A stretch of DNA of 32,386 bases from Lachnospiraceae bacterium (GTDB lineage: Bacteria > Bacillota > Clostridia > Lachnospirales > Lachnospiraceae), in assembly GCA_017399445.1 (NCBI GenBank), contig JAFQCM010000017.1, positions 1 to 32,386 on the forward strand. Reading direction: 5' to 3'. A program made the position numbers and the translations under genes. Positions 7,512-14,533 of the stretch are shown here, piece after piece. The notes below the pieces were generated by a model. It ran no database searches, was not told the DNA's origin, and saw nothing but the letters and a program-made list of their open reading frames with translations. The first letter of the stretch is position 1, and each line of letters starts with the position of its first letter.

Positions 7512-9089
7512 ATGGGAGTTTATTTGAATCCGGGAAATGACAGATTTAAGCGGTCTTGCAATTCTTATATCTATGTGGATAAGACAGAGATGATATCCTT
7601 GATTAATCGGGTAATTGATACAGAGCAAAATGCTGTTTGTATTAGCCGTCCTAGAAGATTTGGTAAGTCCATGACAGCAAATATGTTGGCGGCATATTAT
7701 GGAAAAGATTGTGAATCTGTAGAAATATTTGATAAGTATAAGATTGCAGAAGATGAAAATTATAGAAAATACTTAAATCAATATAATGTAATATTTTTGA
7801 ATGTACAAAATGCATTAAGTCGTGTGAATACCATAGAGGAAATGTTGCAATATATTCAAAAAGAAATATTGGCTGAGTTAAAAAAGAAATATTTCAATAT
7901 ATTTCCAAAGGATGAAAAAATATTAAGTGCAGCCTTAGAAAAGTTATATAGCAATAACAAAGAAGGATTCATTTTTATCATTGATGAATGGGATTGTGTG
8001 TTCCGAAATAAACAGATATGTAGCGAGGAGCAGACTAAGTATCTGGATTTTTTGAGAGATTTACTAAAAGATAAAACATATGTTTCGCTTGCATATATGA
8101 CAGGCATTCTTCCTATCAAAAAGTATGGTACCCATTCAGCTTTGAATATGTTTGATGAATATTCCATGACAGAACCAGGAGATTTTGCACAGTATATTGG
8201 TTTTACCGAAGATGAGGTAAAAGAATTATGTAGTCAATATAATTTTGATTTTGAAAAAGAAAAAGAATGGTATGATGGATATACATTCAGTAGTGAACTG
8301 CATATATACAATCCAAAATCTGTGGTGGACAGCATTCGAAGAAAAAAGTTTGCAAATTATTGGACACAGACAGAAACCTATGAAGCACTAAGAGAATATA
8401 TAGATGCAGATTTTGATGGGTTAAAAGAAGAAATAGTGAGAATGCTTTCTGGTAACAAATGCAAAGTAAATACAAGAACCTTTCAGAATGATATGACCAC
8501 TTTCAAAAGTAAAGATGACATATTGACATTGCTGATACATTTAGGATATTTGGCATATGATAGTGAAACTGCTAGTGTGTATATTCCGAATGCAGAAATA
8601 TTTGAAGAGGTGAAAAATGCAGTAGAAGGCTCTAACTGGATGGAAGTTATAAAGTTAATCAAGTGTTCCGATAAACTTTTGGAGGCAACATGGCAGTGTA
8701 ATGAAAAAGAAGTAGCCGGACTGATAGATGAAGTTCATTCAGAAAACACCTCGATTCTTACCAATAATGATGAAAATTCTCTGAGCTGTGTAATTTCTCT
8801 TGCATACTACAATGCAATTAATGAATACACAAAAATTCGGGAGTTTCCTACGGGAAAAGGATTTGCAGACATTGTATATATTCCAAGAAAATATTCAAAT
8901 AAGCCAGCGATGATTATAGAACTTAAATATGATAAATCAGTAACTGGAGCGAGAGCCCAGATAAAAGAGAAAAGGTATGTAGAAAGCCTGAAAGAATATC
9001 AGGGAAATATGCTCTTAGTTGGTATCAATTATAATAGAGATAACAAGAAGCATACTTGTATTATTGAAAAGTATGTAAAAGAAGTGTAA
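7512..9089 (+). CDS. DUF1703-type AAA ATPase with C-terminal PD-(D/E)XK nuclease fold
   Basis: This 525-residue protein has an N-terminal AAA-type NTPase region (PF09820-like) and a C-terminal PD-(D/E)XK region (PF08011-like). The Walker A motif is RPRRFGKS (residues 46-53) and the Walker B is FIFIIDEWD (Asp158). The C-terminus shows ADIVYIP (Asp453) and IIELKYDK (Glu470, Lys472), fitting nuclease active-site spacing. Such genes occur in many copies in gut Bacteroidetes and Lachnospiraceae; their role is not settled. AAGGAG at 7500-7505 supports the ATG. It lies between the infA terminator and a hairpin, thus in its own unit, and interrupts a conserved ribosomal gene order. No neighbour suggests a partner gene. 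Confidence 0.9.
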   Translation: MGVYLNPGNDRFKRSCNSYIYVDKTEMISLINRVIDTEQNAVCISRPRRFGKSMTANMLAAYYGKDCESVEIFDKYKIAEDENYRKYLNQYNVIFLNVQNALSRVNTIEEMLQYIQKEILAELKKKYFNIFPKDEKILSAALEKLYSNNKEGFIFIIDEWDCVFRNKQICSEEQTKYLDFLRDLLKDKTYVSLAYMTGILPIKKYGTHSALNMFDEYSMTEPGDFAQYIGFTEDEVKELCSQYNFDFEKEKEWYDGYTFSSELHIYNPKSVVDSIRRKKFANYWTQTETYEALREYIDADFDGLKEEIVRMLSGNKCKVNTRTFQNDMTTFKSKDDILTLLIHLGYLAYDSETASVYIPNAEIFEEVKNAVEGSNWMEVIKLIKCSDKLLEATWQCNEKEVAGLIDEVHSENTSILTNNDENSLSCVISLAYYNAINEYTKIREFPTGKGFADIVYIPRKYSNKPAMIIELKYDKSVTGARAQIKEKRYVESLKEYQGNMLLVGINYNRDNKKHTCIIEKYVKEV

Positions 9090-9111
9090 TACAGAAAAGT
9101 AAGTAAAAAGC

Positions 9112-9147
9112 AAGTTCCAGTACACAGGTACCTGCGTACTGGAACTT
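9112..9147 (+). terminator. Near-perfect 12-bp hairpin after the DUF1703 gene
   Basis: AAGTTCCAGTAC (9112-9123) pairs with GTACTGGAACTT (9136-9147), and the interior CAGGTACCTG can also pair. The upstream strand starts with an A-run and the downstream side with only three T, so termination is likely but weak; it may act in both directions. Confidence 0.65.
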
Positions 9148-9185
9148 TGTGAAGAATGACGAAATATTCTGATGATAGAATGATA

Positions 9186-9215
9186 TTGACAGACAATAGT
9201 AACAAATGGTAAAAT
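9186..9215 (+). promoter_or_regulatory. Sigma-A promoter for the exported protein gene
   Basis: TTGACA (9186-9191) and TAAAAT (9210-9215) are separated by 18 nt. The predicted RNA start falls near 9222, about 36 nt before the ATG at 9258. An AGTAACAAA element lies in the spacer (9198-9206), similar to repeats near 10141. Confidence 0.75.
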
Positions 9216-9257
9216 GTAGAAGTAACATATAATTGTTTCGAAAGGAGAATGGGGCTT

Positions 9258-10040
9258 ATGAAAGAAACGATGAGAAAAATGATAAGAAAAACCATGGCGA
9301 TGTTCGTGGTCGTATGTGTTACTGTTGTGGGATTTTCAGGTATAACAACAAAGGCAGCCGTGAATAAAGCACTTAGGGTTTCTTATTCTTTTAATGGTCA
9401 GTCCTATGAAAAGGATGGGGAAAAGTGTGGATTTAACAATAATTATACCATTGGTATGCCGGGAACATCCAAAAAGGTAGCTTTGAGTAAGCTGAAAATG
9501 AGTTGTGATATATATGTTCCCAAGAAAGCGCTAAAGAAAAAACAAGCAGTCGTTAACGTGAATGTCTTTCTTGATTTATTGGATGGAAAGGGAGAATATA
9601 TTGCAGGACTTCCAGGAAGGGTTTTCATTACAGCTGTGAATGAAAATGGTAAGATTCAACTGTATAGCTGGGATGGAGTGAAAGAAAAAGCGGTTAAGGC
9701 TTCGAAATATGTTACCTGCAAAGCGGGAACTGGAAAATATAAGTCTTTTTATGTGATATCTTTGAAGAATCTGGCATTTTCTAATAAGATGTACAAAGAA
9801 GTGGATGGAAAAGAAGTAACGGTGGGAGTAAAAAGCAATACCAAATATGCTTTTAATGTTGGAATTAATGTATGTGGTGAAAACAACAAAGGCAGCGGAA
9901 AGTTATACATCGATAATGTGAAAGTAGTTTCTGGCTCTAAAAAGATAACCAACATAAATTTCTCCAAAAAAGTGGATTATTGGGGTTCCGTGAAAGAAAA
10001 AGATATCACCAAGAAAAAGATGGCAATTGTGAAACTTTAG
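9258..10040 (+). CDS. Secreted protein, beta-rich, carbohydrate-binding-like; function unknown
   Basis: The 260-residue product starts with a typical signal peptide: a basic N-terminus (MKETMRKMIRKTMAM), a hydrophobic core (FVVVCVTVVGFSGI) and a likely cleavage after TTKAA. The mature part is rich in beta-strand-type sequence and carries the motif LYIDNVKV near its end, seen in jelly-roll carbohydrate-binding modules. I do not recognise a family. The ATG at 9258 is chosen over 9249 because AGGAG (9243-9247) is properly placed only for the former. It has its own promoter and terminator, so it is a single-gene unit inserted in the infA-rpmJ gap. Confidence 0.75.
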   Translation: MKETMRKMIRKTMAMFVVVCVTVVGFSGITTKAAVNKALRVSYSFNGQSYEKDGEKCGFNNNYTIGMPGTSKKVALSKLKMSCDIYVPKKALKKKQAVVNVNVFLDLLDGKGEYIAGLPGRVFITAVNENGKIQLYSWDGVKEKAVKASKYVTCKAGTGKYKSFYVISLKNLAFSNKMYKEVDGKEVTVGVKSNTKYAFNVGINVCGENNKGSGKLYIDNVKVVSGSKKITNINFSKKVDYWGSVKEKDITKKKMAIVKL

Positions 10041-10056
10041 AGTGTGTACAGTGATT

Positions 10057-10092
10057 CCGGTATACTAAAAATTTAGTATATCGGATTTTTTT
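10057..10092 (+). terminator. Terminator after the exported protein gene
   Basis: CCGGTATACTA (10057-10067) pairs with TAGTATATCGG (10074-10084), with one G-U pair, followed by ATTTTTTT (10085-10092). This is a clear factor-independent terminator. Confidence 0.9.
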
Positions 10093-10140
10093 AATTATCC
10101 GTATTTAAAAATTTTCTTTTGGTGTTTTTTATGGTTATTA

Positions 10141-10180
10141 AGTAACAAAAAGTAACAAATTTTGTAACGAAAAGTAATAC
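10141..10180 (+). repeat. Phased AGTAAC repeats
   Basis: AGTAACAAAA (10141-10150) and AGTAACAAAT (10151-10160) are directly adjacent, followed by a third GTAAC at 10164 and AGTAAT at about 10173. Further copies are at 10195 (CAGTAACC) and near 10418. The 10-12 bp spacing is one helix turn, so a protein could bind on one face of the DNA. No protein is known from the window. Confidence 0.5.
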
Positions 10181-10226
10181 AAAAATAGGGGGCAGTAACC
10201 GCTTACTGTGTTTAGTGCAATTTACA

Positions 10227-10260
10227 GGGCCAGTGAACCGGGTTCACTGGCTCACTTTTT
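10227..10260 (+). terminator. 12-bp palindromic hairpin with T-run
   Basis: GGGCCAGTGAAC (10227-10238) pairs with GTTCACTGGCTC (10242-10253) around CGG, followed by ACTTTTT. It is terminator-like, but no gene ends directly before it. The right arm shares GGTTCACTGGCTC with the next hairpin (10300-10312). Confidence 0.7.
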
Positions 10261-10281
10261 CCCTTTTATTTTGGGGTTTTT

Positions 10282-10316
10282 GGAGGAGCCACGGTACCCG
10301 GTTCACTGGCTCCTCC
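10282..10316 (+). repeat. Second hairpin sharing a 13-nt sequence with the first
   Basis: GGAGGAGCCA (10282-10291) pairs with TGGCTCCTCC (10307-10316). The loop and right arm contain GGTTCACTGGCTC, an exact copy of 10241-10253, so the left arm at 10229-10238 could pair with either copy. This gives two mutually exclusive folds. Confidence 0.65.
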
Positions 10317-10410
10317 CAGCCCATTAAAAATGCATCTACGATGCATGGGGCTGAAATTTCGCATAATATCATTCTTGGCGCATAGCTTAACAGCAAGTGT
10401 TAAGCTTGCG
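10317..10410 (+). other. Two further long hairpins in the rpmJ upstream region
   Basis: CAGCCC (10317-10322)/GGGCTG (10348-10353) encloses ATGCATC (10330-10336)/GATGCAT (10340-10346). Next, AGCTTAACA (10384-10392) pairs with TGTTAAGCT (10398-10406) and is extended by CGCA (10379-10382)/TGCG (10407-10410) with one bulged T. No open reading frame is supported between 10041 and 10577; the region seems to be wholly structural or regulatory DNA. Confidence 0.65.
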
Positions 10411-10462
10411 TCTGTATAGTAACAAAAGCAAGTAAAAACAAGCAAAAAAGTTGAAATTCTGC

Positions 10463-10491
10463 TTGCTTTTTGAAATGGACAGTGGTATACT
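10463..10491 (+). promoter_or_regulatory. Promoter for rpmJ-rplQ operon
   Basis: TTGCTT (10463-10468) and TATACT (10486-10491) with a 17-nt spacer form a reasonable sigma-A promoter about 80 nt before the rpmJ start. A TATAGT at 10491-10496 is an alternative -10 box. The -35 lies in the right arm (10462-10470) of a possible hairpin with AAAAGCAAG (10424-10432). Confidence 0.6.
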
Positions 10492-10577
10492 ATAGTGCGT
10501 ACGTTTTAAATATGCCTGTTTTTTGTCCGACTAACCCACGGACGGCAGGACGTAGCACAAGGAAAGGAGGATTTAAC

Positions 10578-10691
10578 GTGAAGGTTAGATCATCAGTAAA
10601 ACCAATTTGTGAAAAGTGCAAAATCATTAAAAGAAAAGGAAGCATCAGAGTAATCTGTGAAAATCCTAAGCACAAACAGAGACAGGGATAA
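10578..10691 (+). CDS. rpmJ: 50S ribosomal protein L36
   Basis: L36 is the smallest large-subunit protein. The 37-residue product has the zinc ligands of the C+ type: the Cys pair in CEKC, a third Cys in VICENPKH and the following His. It starts with GTG at 10578, supported by AAAGGAGG (10563-10570) 7 nt upstream; read from that codon it gives the usual M-K-V-R-x-S-V-K-P start. An ORF reading further upstream is an extension across the promoter. Confidence 0.96.
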   Translation: MKVRSSVKPICEKCKIIKRKGSIRVICENPKHKQRQG

Positions 10692-10699
10692 TTTCTTGT

Positions 10700-11001
10700 C
10701 AATTATTTAGCGGCTGTAGTATGAACCACCAGGATGTGTTGTTCGTACTGAATTATAGTGGGAGACCACTGGGATATTGCTTTTTGATACCGAGGAAGCT
10801 TTATCGGATAGACTGCTGAAAGGCCAAGCCTATAAGCAGTTGGGCATATAAGTTCCAAAAGGGACGGCGCTACTTTCCGCAAGGATATGGAAAACCTAAA
10901 GGGTTCTGCGAAAGCAGACGGTTTTCACACTAAGTTAGTGTCGGCAGCCAATGCCCCAATCAATTAGTAACTAAAGGCGGCAGGTTGATCGTAAGACCTG
11001 C
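10700..11001 (+). ncRNA. Structured RNA in the rpmJ-rpsM spacer, candidate regulatory leader
   Basis: The 338-nt gap has no credible gene but many helices. These are AGTATGAAC (10718-10726)/GTTCGTACT (10741-10749); AGTGG-GAGA-CCACT (10757-10770); ACTGCT (10812-10817)/AGCAGT (10835-10840); and GGGCAT (10842-10847)/ATGCCC (10951-10956), which closes a multi-branch. Inside the branch are GTTCC/GGGAC (10852-10865), TCC-GCAA-GGA (10876-10885), GAAAACC (10890-10896)/GGTTTTC (10920-10926) enclosing TCTGC-GAAA-GCAGA (10905-10918), and ACACTA/TAGTGT (10927-10941). A last hairpin GCAGGT/ACCTGC (10980-11001) precedes the rpsM binding site. Several loops are GNRA. E. coli S4 represses this operon at the rpsM start, so an S4-responsive leader is one possibility; I cannot match it to a known family. 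Confidence 0.75.
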
Positions 11002-11029
11002 GACAGAAGGAAAATGGAGGAATATTTAC

Positions 11030-11398
11030 ATGGCTCGTATCGCTGGTGTAGACTTACCAAGAGAAAAACGTGTAGAAATCGGTTTAACATACATCTACGG
11101 AATTGGTAGAGTAAGTGCAAACCGTATCTTAGCAGATGCAAAGGTTAATCCTGACACTCGTGTTAGAGATTTAACAGATGATGAAGTAAAGAGAATTAGT
11201 GCTGTAATCGATGAAACTCAGACTGTAGAAGGTGATTTACGTCGTGAAATCGCTATGAACATCAAGAGATTACAGGAAATCGGATGCTACAGAGGAATCC
11301 GTCATAGAAAAGGACTTCCTGTTCGTGGTCAGAAGACTAAGACAAATGCAAGAACTCGTAAGGGTCCAAAGAGAACAGTAGCAAATAAGAAAAAATAA
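11030..11398 (+). CDS. rpsM: 30S ribosomal protein S13
   Basis: S13 sits in the head of the small subunit and contacts the large subunit and P-site tRNA. The 122-residue product begins [20 protein letters not shown] and contains the helix-two-turn-helix [13 protein letters not shown] and the C-terminal basic tail [23 protein letters not shown] segment. ATG 11030 has TGGAGG (11015-11020) 9 nt upstream; the longer reading from 10985 runs through the leader RNA. Confidence 0.97.
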   Translation: MARIAGVDLPREKRVEIGLTYIYGIGRVSANRILADAKVNPDTRVRDLTDDEVKRISAVIDETQTVEGDLRREIAMNIKRLQEIGCYRGIRHRKGLPVRGQKTKTNARTRKGPKRTVANKKK

Positions 11399-11461
11399 GC
11401 ATTGCACATTTAATGCAGACAGATAATTATGAAATAGGAAAGAAAGTAGGTTAGTTTTATT

Positions 11462-11857
11462 ATGGCTAAAAAAGTTGCAAAAAAAGTAACAAAAAAGCGT
11501 GTAAAGAAAAACGTTGAACGCGGACAGGCACATATTCAGGCATCTTTCAATAACACTATCGTTACATTAACAGATGCTGAAGGAAACGCTCTTTCATGGG
11601 CAAGTGCTGGTGGTCTAGGATTTAGAGGTTCAAAGAAATCTACTCCATATGCAGCTCAGATGGCAGCAGAAACTGCTACAAAGGCAGCTTTGGTACACGG
11701 CTTAAAATCAGTAGAAGTATTAGTAAAAGGTCCAGGTTCAGGACGTGAAGCAGCAATTCGTGCACTTCAGGCATGTGGTCTTGAAGTAACAAGTATTACT
11801 GATGTAACTCCGGTACCACACAACGGATGTCGTCCACCAAAACGTAGAAGAGTCTAA
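11462..11857 (+). CDS. rpsK: 30S ribosomal protein S11
   Basis: S11 lines the mRNA exit region of the small subunit. The 131-residue protein has a Lys-rich start, then the core [18 protein letters not shown] and the final [18 protein letters not shown], with the conserved Asn-Gly. Its ribosome binding site is weaker than those of its neighbours (AAAGTAGG, about 17 nt upstream). The 63-nt spacer from rpsM has a small GCATT/AATGC hairpin. Confidence 0.97.
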   Translation: MAKKVAKKVTKKRVKKNVERGQAHIQASFNNTIVTLTDAEGNALSWASAGGLGFRGSKKSTPYAAQMAAETATKAALVHGLKSVEVLVKGPGSGREAAIRALQACGLEVTSITDVTPVPHNGCRPPKRRRV

Positions 11858-11872
11858 TAGGAGGTATAAATC

Positions 11873-12466
11873 GTGGCAGTTAATAGAGTTCCAGTTCTAA
11901 AAAGATGTAGATCACTTGGTTTAGATCCTATCTATTTAGGAGTAGATAAAAAATCAAATAGAGAATTAAAAAGAGCAAACAAGAAAATGAGTGAATATGG
12001 TCTTCAGCTTAGAGAAAAGCAGAAAGCTAAATTCATTTATGGTGTGTTAGAAAAACCTTTCAGAAACTACTATGCAAAAGCTGATAGAATGAAAGGTATG
12101 ACTGGTGAAAACTTAATGATTCTTCTTGAAAGAAGATTAGATAACGTAGTTTTCCGTTTAGGTTTCGCTAGAACAAGAAAAGAAGCAAGACAGATTGTTG
12201 ACCATAAGCATGTATTAGTAAATGGAAAACAGGTAAATATCCCATCATACTTAATCAAAGCAGGGGATGTAATCGAAATCAGAGAAAAGAGCAAAGGTTC
12301 TCAGAGATATAAAGATATCCTTGAAGTAACAGGCTCAAGATTAGTTCCAGCTTGGTTAGAAGCTGATCAGGAAGCATTAAAAGGAACTGTAAAAGAACTT
12401 CCTACAAGAGAAGAAATCGACGTTCCTGTAAATGAAATGCTTATCGTCGAATTATATTCTAAATAA
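11873..12466 (+). CDS. rpsD: 30S ribosomal protein S4
   Basis: S4 is a primary 16S rRNA binder that nucleates small-subunit assembly and, in E. coli, represses the alpha operon. The 197-residue product lacks the N-terminal zinc site (no CxxC), begins with [17 protein letters not shown] after GTG (11873), and contains the S4 RNA-binding domain [20 protein letters not shown] and [26 protein letters not shown] (11859-11864) supports the GTG. An interesting detail is the long hairpin that follows. Confidence 0.96.
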   Translation: MAVNRVPVLKRCRSLGLDPIYLGVDKKSNRELKRANKKMSEYGLQLREKQKAKFIYGVLEKPFRNYYAKADRMKGMTGENLMILLERRLDNVVFRLGFARTRKEARQIVDHKHVLVNGKQVNIPSYLIKAGDVIEIREKSKGSQRYKDILEVTGSRLVPAWLEADQEALKGTVKELPTREEIDVPVNEMLIVELYSK

Positions 12467-12499
12467 GATTAAAATCATTGATATGATAATAAACTTAAT

Positions 12500-12598
12500 A
12501 GCTGTTAATTACCGAAGGCTTACGTCTTCGGTATTAGCGGCTAAAAAGGAATAGATTCACCCTCAAAATACAATAGACAAGGTAAGTAATTCTATTGT
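12500..12598 (+). other. Hairpins in the rpsD-rpoA spacer
   Basis: The spacer has a long hairpin: AGCTGTTAA with TTAGCGGCT and TACCGAAG with CTTCGGTA, together 17 pairs (12500-12542) with one bulged T and an 8-nt loop. A second hairpin ACAATAGA (12570-12577)/TCTATTGT (12591-12598) stands just before the rpoA binding site. Neither has a T-run. They may adjust rpoA expression or mark an mRNA cut (inference). Confidence 0.6.
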
Positions 12599-12629
12599 CA
12601 AACTAAACCCAAAAAGGAGGGGCTATATA

Positions 12630-13589
12630 GTGTTCGATTTTGAAAAACCTAAGATTGAGATTGCTGAAATCTCTGAAGACCAAAAATATGGAAGATTTGT
12701 TGTAGAACCACTAGAAAGAGGTTATGGAACAACACTTGGTAATTCCTTAAGAAGAATTATGCTTTCTTCATTACCGGGTGCCGCTGTAAGTCAGGTGAAA
12801 ATTGAAGGTGTTTTACATGAATTTAGTTCAATTCCTGGAGTAAAGGAAGATGTAACTGAAATTATTATGAACATCAAATGTCTGGCTATTAAAAATACAA
12901 GCGATTCTAATGAAGCAAAGACAGCATATATCGAATTTGAAGGCGAAGGTGTTGTTACTGCCGGAGATATTCAGGTTGATTCAGATATTGAAATCTTAAA
13001 TCCTGATTTAGTAATTGCAACACTTAACGGTGGAGCAGATTCTAAGCTTTATATGGAACTTACAATCACAAAGGGTAGAGGATATGTAAGCTCAGATAAA
13101 AATAAGAATGATGACTTACCAATCGGTGTGATTGCAGTAGATTCTATCTATACACCAGTAGAACGTGTTAACTTAACCGTTCAGAATACTCGTGTAGGTC
13201 AGATTACAGACTACGACAAACTTACTTTAGATGTTTACACTAATGGAACTTTAGTTCCAGACGAAGCAGTAAGTCTTGCTGCCAAAGTATTAAGTGAACA
13301 TTTAAATCTTTTCATTGACTTATCAGAAAATGCAAAAACTGCAGAAGTTATGATTGAAAAAGAAGACAATGAAAAAGAAAAAGTATTAGAAATGAACATT
13401 GACGAACTTGAATTGTCTGTTCGTTCTTACAACTGCTTAAAGAGAGCAGGAATCAATACAGTAGAAGAGTTAACTAATAGAACTCCTGAAGACATGATGA
13501 AGGTTCGTAACCTTGGACGTAAGTCTTTAGAAGAAGTATTAGCAAAACTGAAAGAACTTGGTTTACAATTAAATCCAAGTGAAGAGTAA
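12630..13589 (+). CDS. rpoA: RNA polymerase subunit alpha
   Basis: RpoA is the assembly platform of RNA polymerase and the target of activators. The 319-residue protein has the N-terminal dimerisation domain ([34 protein letters not shown]) and the C-terminal helix-hairpin-helix domain ([36 protein letters not shown]). It starts with GTG at 12630 preceded by AAAAGGAGGGG. Length is typical for Firmicutes. Confidence 0.97.
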   Translation: MFDFEKPKIEIAEISEDQKYGRFVVEPLERGYGTTLGNSLRRIMLSSLPGAAVSQVKIEGVLHEFSSIPGVKEDVTEIIMNIKCLAIKNTSDSNEAKTAYIEFEGEGVVTAGDIQVDSDIEILNPDLVIATLNGGADSKLYMELTITKGRGYVSSDKNKNDDLPIGVIAVDSIYTPVERVNLTVQNTRVGQITDYDKLTLDVYTNGTLVPDEAVSLAAKVLSEHLNLFIDLSENAKTAEVMIEKEDNEKEKVLEMNIDELELSVRSYNCLKRAGINTVEELTNRTPEDMMKVRNLGRKSLEEVLAKLKELGLQLNPSEE

Positions 13590-13605
13590 AATGGAAACAA
13601 TAGTG

Positions 13606-13696
13606 GATTGCGCACTTGAAAATTACTACGCAATGTGCACAAGCAGGCAATCAATTTGTAAAATTTGATTACTGAGTAAGAAAACATAACATGTTT
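13606..13696 (+). other. Hairpin-containing spacer before rplQ
   Basis: The 160-nt gap between rpoA and rplQ is long for this operon. It contains GATTGC (13606-13611)/GCAATC (13647-13652) enclosing GCAC (13612-13615)/GTGC (13635-13638), and AAACAT (13682-13687)/ATGTTT (13691-13696). No gene is supported. The folds are weaker than those in other spacers. Confidence 0.4.
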
Positions 13697-13749
13697 GCAG
13701 TAAGCCCGAAGAGCGTGCTCTCATGTTCCACAAATGGAGGATTATAAAA

Positions 13750-14286
13750 ATGGCAAAATATAGAAAACTGGGAAGAACTTCTAGTCAGAGAAAGGCTTTA
13801 TTAAGAAGCCAGGTAACAAACCTTTTATACTATGGAAAAATCAAAACAACAGAAGCTAAGGCTAAAGAAATCAGAAAGATTGCTGAAGGTCTTATCGCAT
13901 TAGCTGTAAAAGAAAAAGATAACTTTGAAGAAGTTACTGTAACAGCTAAAGTTGCTCGTAAAGACAGCGAAGGTAAGAGAGTAAAAGAAGTTGTAGATGG
14001 TAAGAAAGTTACTGTTTATGATGAAGTTGAAAAGACAATCAAAAAAGACAAGGCTTCTAGATTACATGCTAGACGTCAGATGTTAAAGGTTCTTTACCCT
14101 GTAACTGAAGTTCCAGCAGAAGCAGCAGGAAAGAAGAAAAACACAAAGAAAGTTGATATGACAGCTAAGTTATTCGACGAAATTGCACCTAAGTATGTTG
14201 ACCGTAAAGGTGGATACACACGTATCGTTAAAATCGGACAGCGTAAAGGTGATGCTGCAATGGAAGTTATCATTGAATTAGTATAA
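13750..14286 (+). CDS. rplQ: 50S ribosomal protein L17, extended form
   Basis: L17 lies near the peptide exit tunnel. The N-terminus AKYRKLGRTSSQRKALLRSQ and the KTTEAKAKEIRKIAE segment are diagnostic. The protein has 178 residues, about 50 more than in E. coli or B. subtilis; the extra part is Lys/Val/Glu-rich and lies between residues of about 65-105, before SRLHARRQMLKVLY. The C-terminus (YTRIVKIGQRKGDAAMEVIIELV-like) is conserved. ATG 13750 has a TGGAGG site; a reading from 13723 is not supported. The insertion may be a lineage feature. Confidence 0.96.
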   Translation: MAKYRKLGRTSSQRKALLRSQVTNLLYYGKIKTTEAKAKEIRKIAEGLIALAVKEKDNFEEVTVTAKVARKDSEGKRVKEVVDGKKVTVYDEVEKTIKKDKASRLHARRQMLKVLYPVTEVPAEAAGKKKNTKKVDMTAKLFDEIAPKYVDRKGGYTRIVKIGQRKGDAAMEVIIELV

Positions 14287-14302
14287 TATAAATGCTATTT
14301 TC

Positions 14303-14332
14303 GCCCTTCGGAGAAATCCGGAGGGCTTTTTT
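14303..14332 (+). terminator. Terminator after rplQ
   Basis: GCCCTTCGGA (14303-14312) pairs with TCCGGAGGGC (14317-14326), one G-U pair, around a GAAA loop, then six T (14327-14332). It ends the alpha operon. Confidence 0.95.
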
Positions 14333-14463
14333 GCGTACGCCTAACGGCTCACATTTTAAAAAAGTTGTCGTTTAAAAATCTTTGTGAATTCTAAACTATA
14401 GATATCTGAAATTGGGCAAAAACACCATAAAAACGAAATTAACAATGACATAATTATGCAATA

Positions 14464-14491
14464 TTGACAAAAAATGCATAAAGAGTATAAT
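14464..14491 (+). promoter_or_regulatory. Sigma-A promoter for the BIG2/transglutaminase gene
   Basis: TTGACA (14464-14469) and TATAAT (14486-14491), with 16 nt between them, are both consensus boxes. The predicted RNA start is near 14498, 36 nt before the ATG at 14534. Confidence 0.85.
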
Positions 14492-14533
14492 AGAATATGT
14501 GGCAATATATTTAACAATGAAGGAGGAAATTTT

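Noticed and set aside
10490..10702. Minus-strand 70-codon frame over rpmJ
   Set aside because: It is the shadow of rpmJ and its leader, with no binding site.
10694..11029. tmRNA, RNase P or SRP RNA
   Set aside because: The defining conserved sequences of these RNAs are not found in this spacer.
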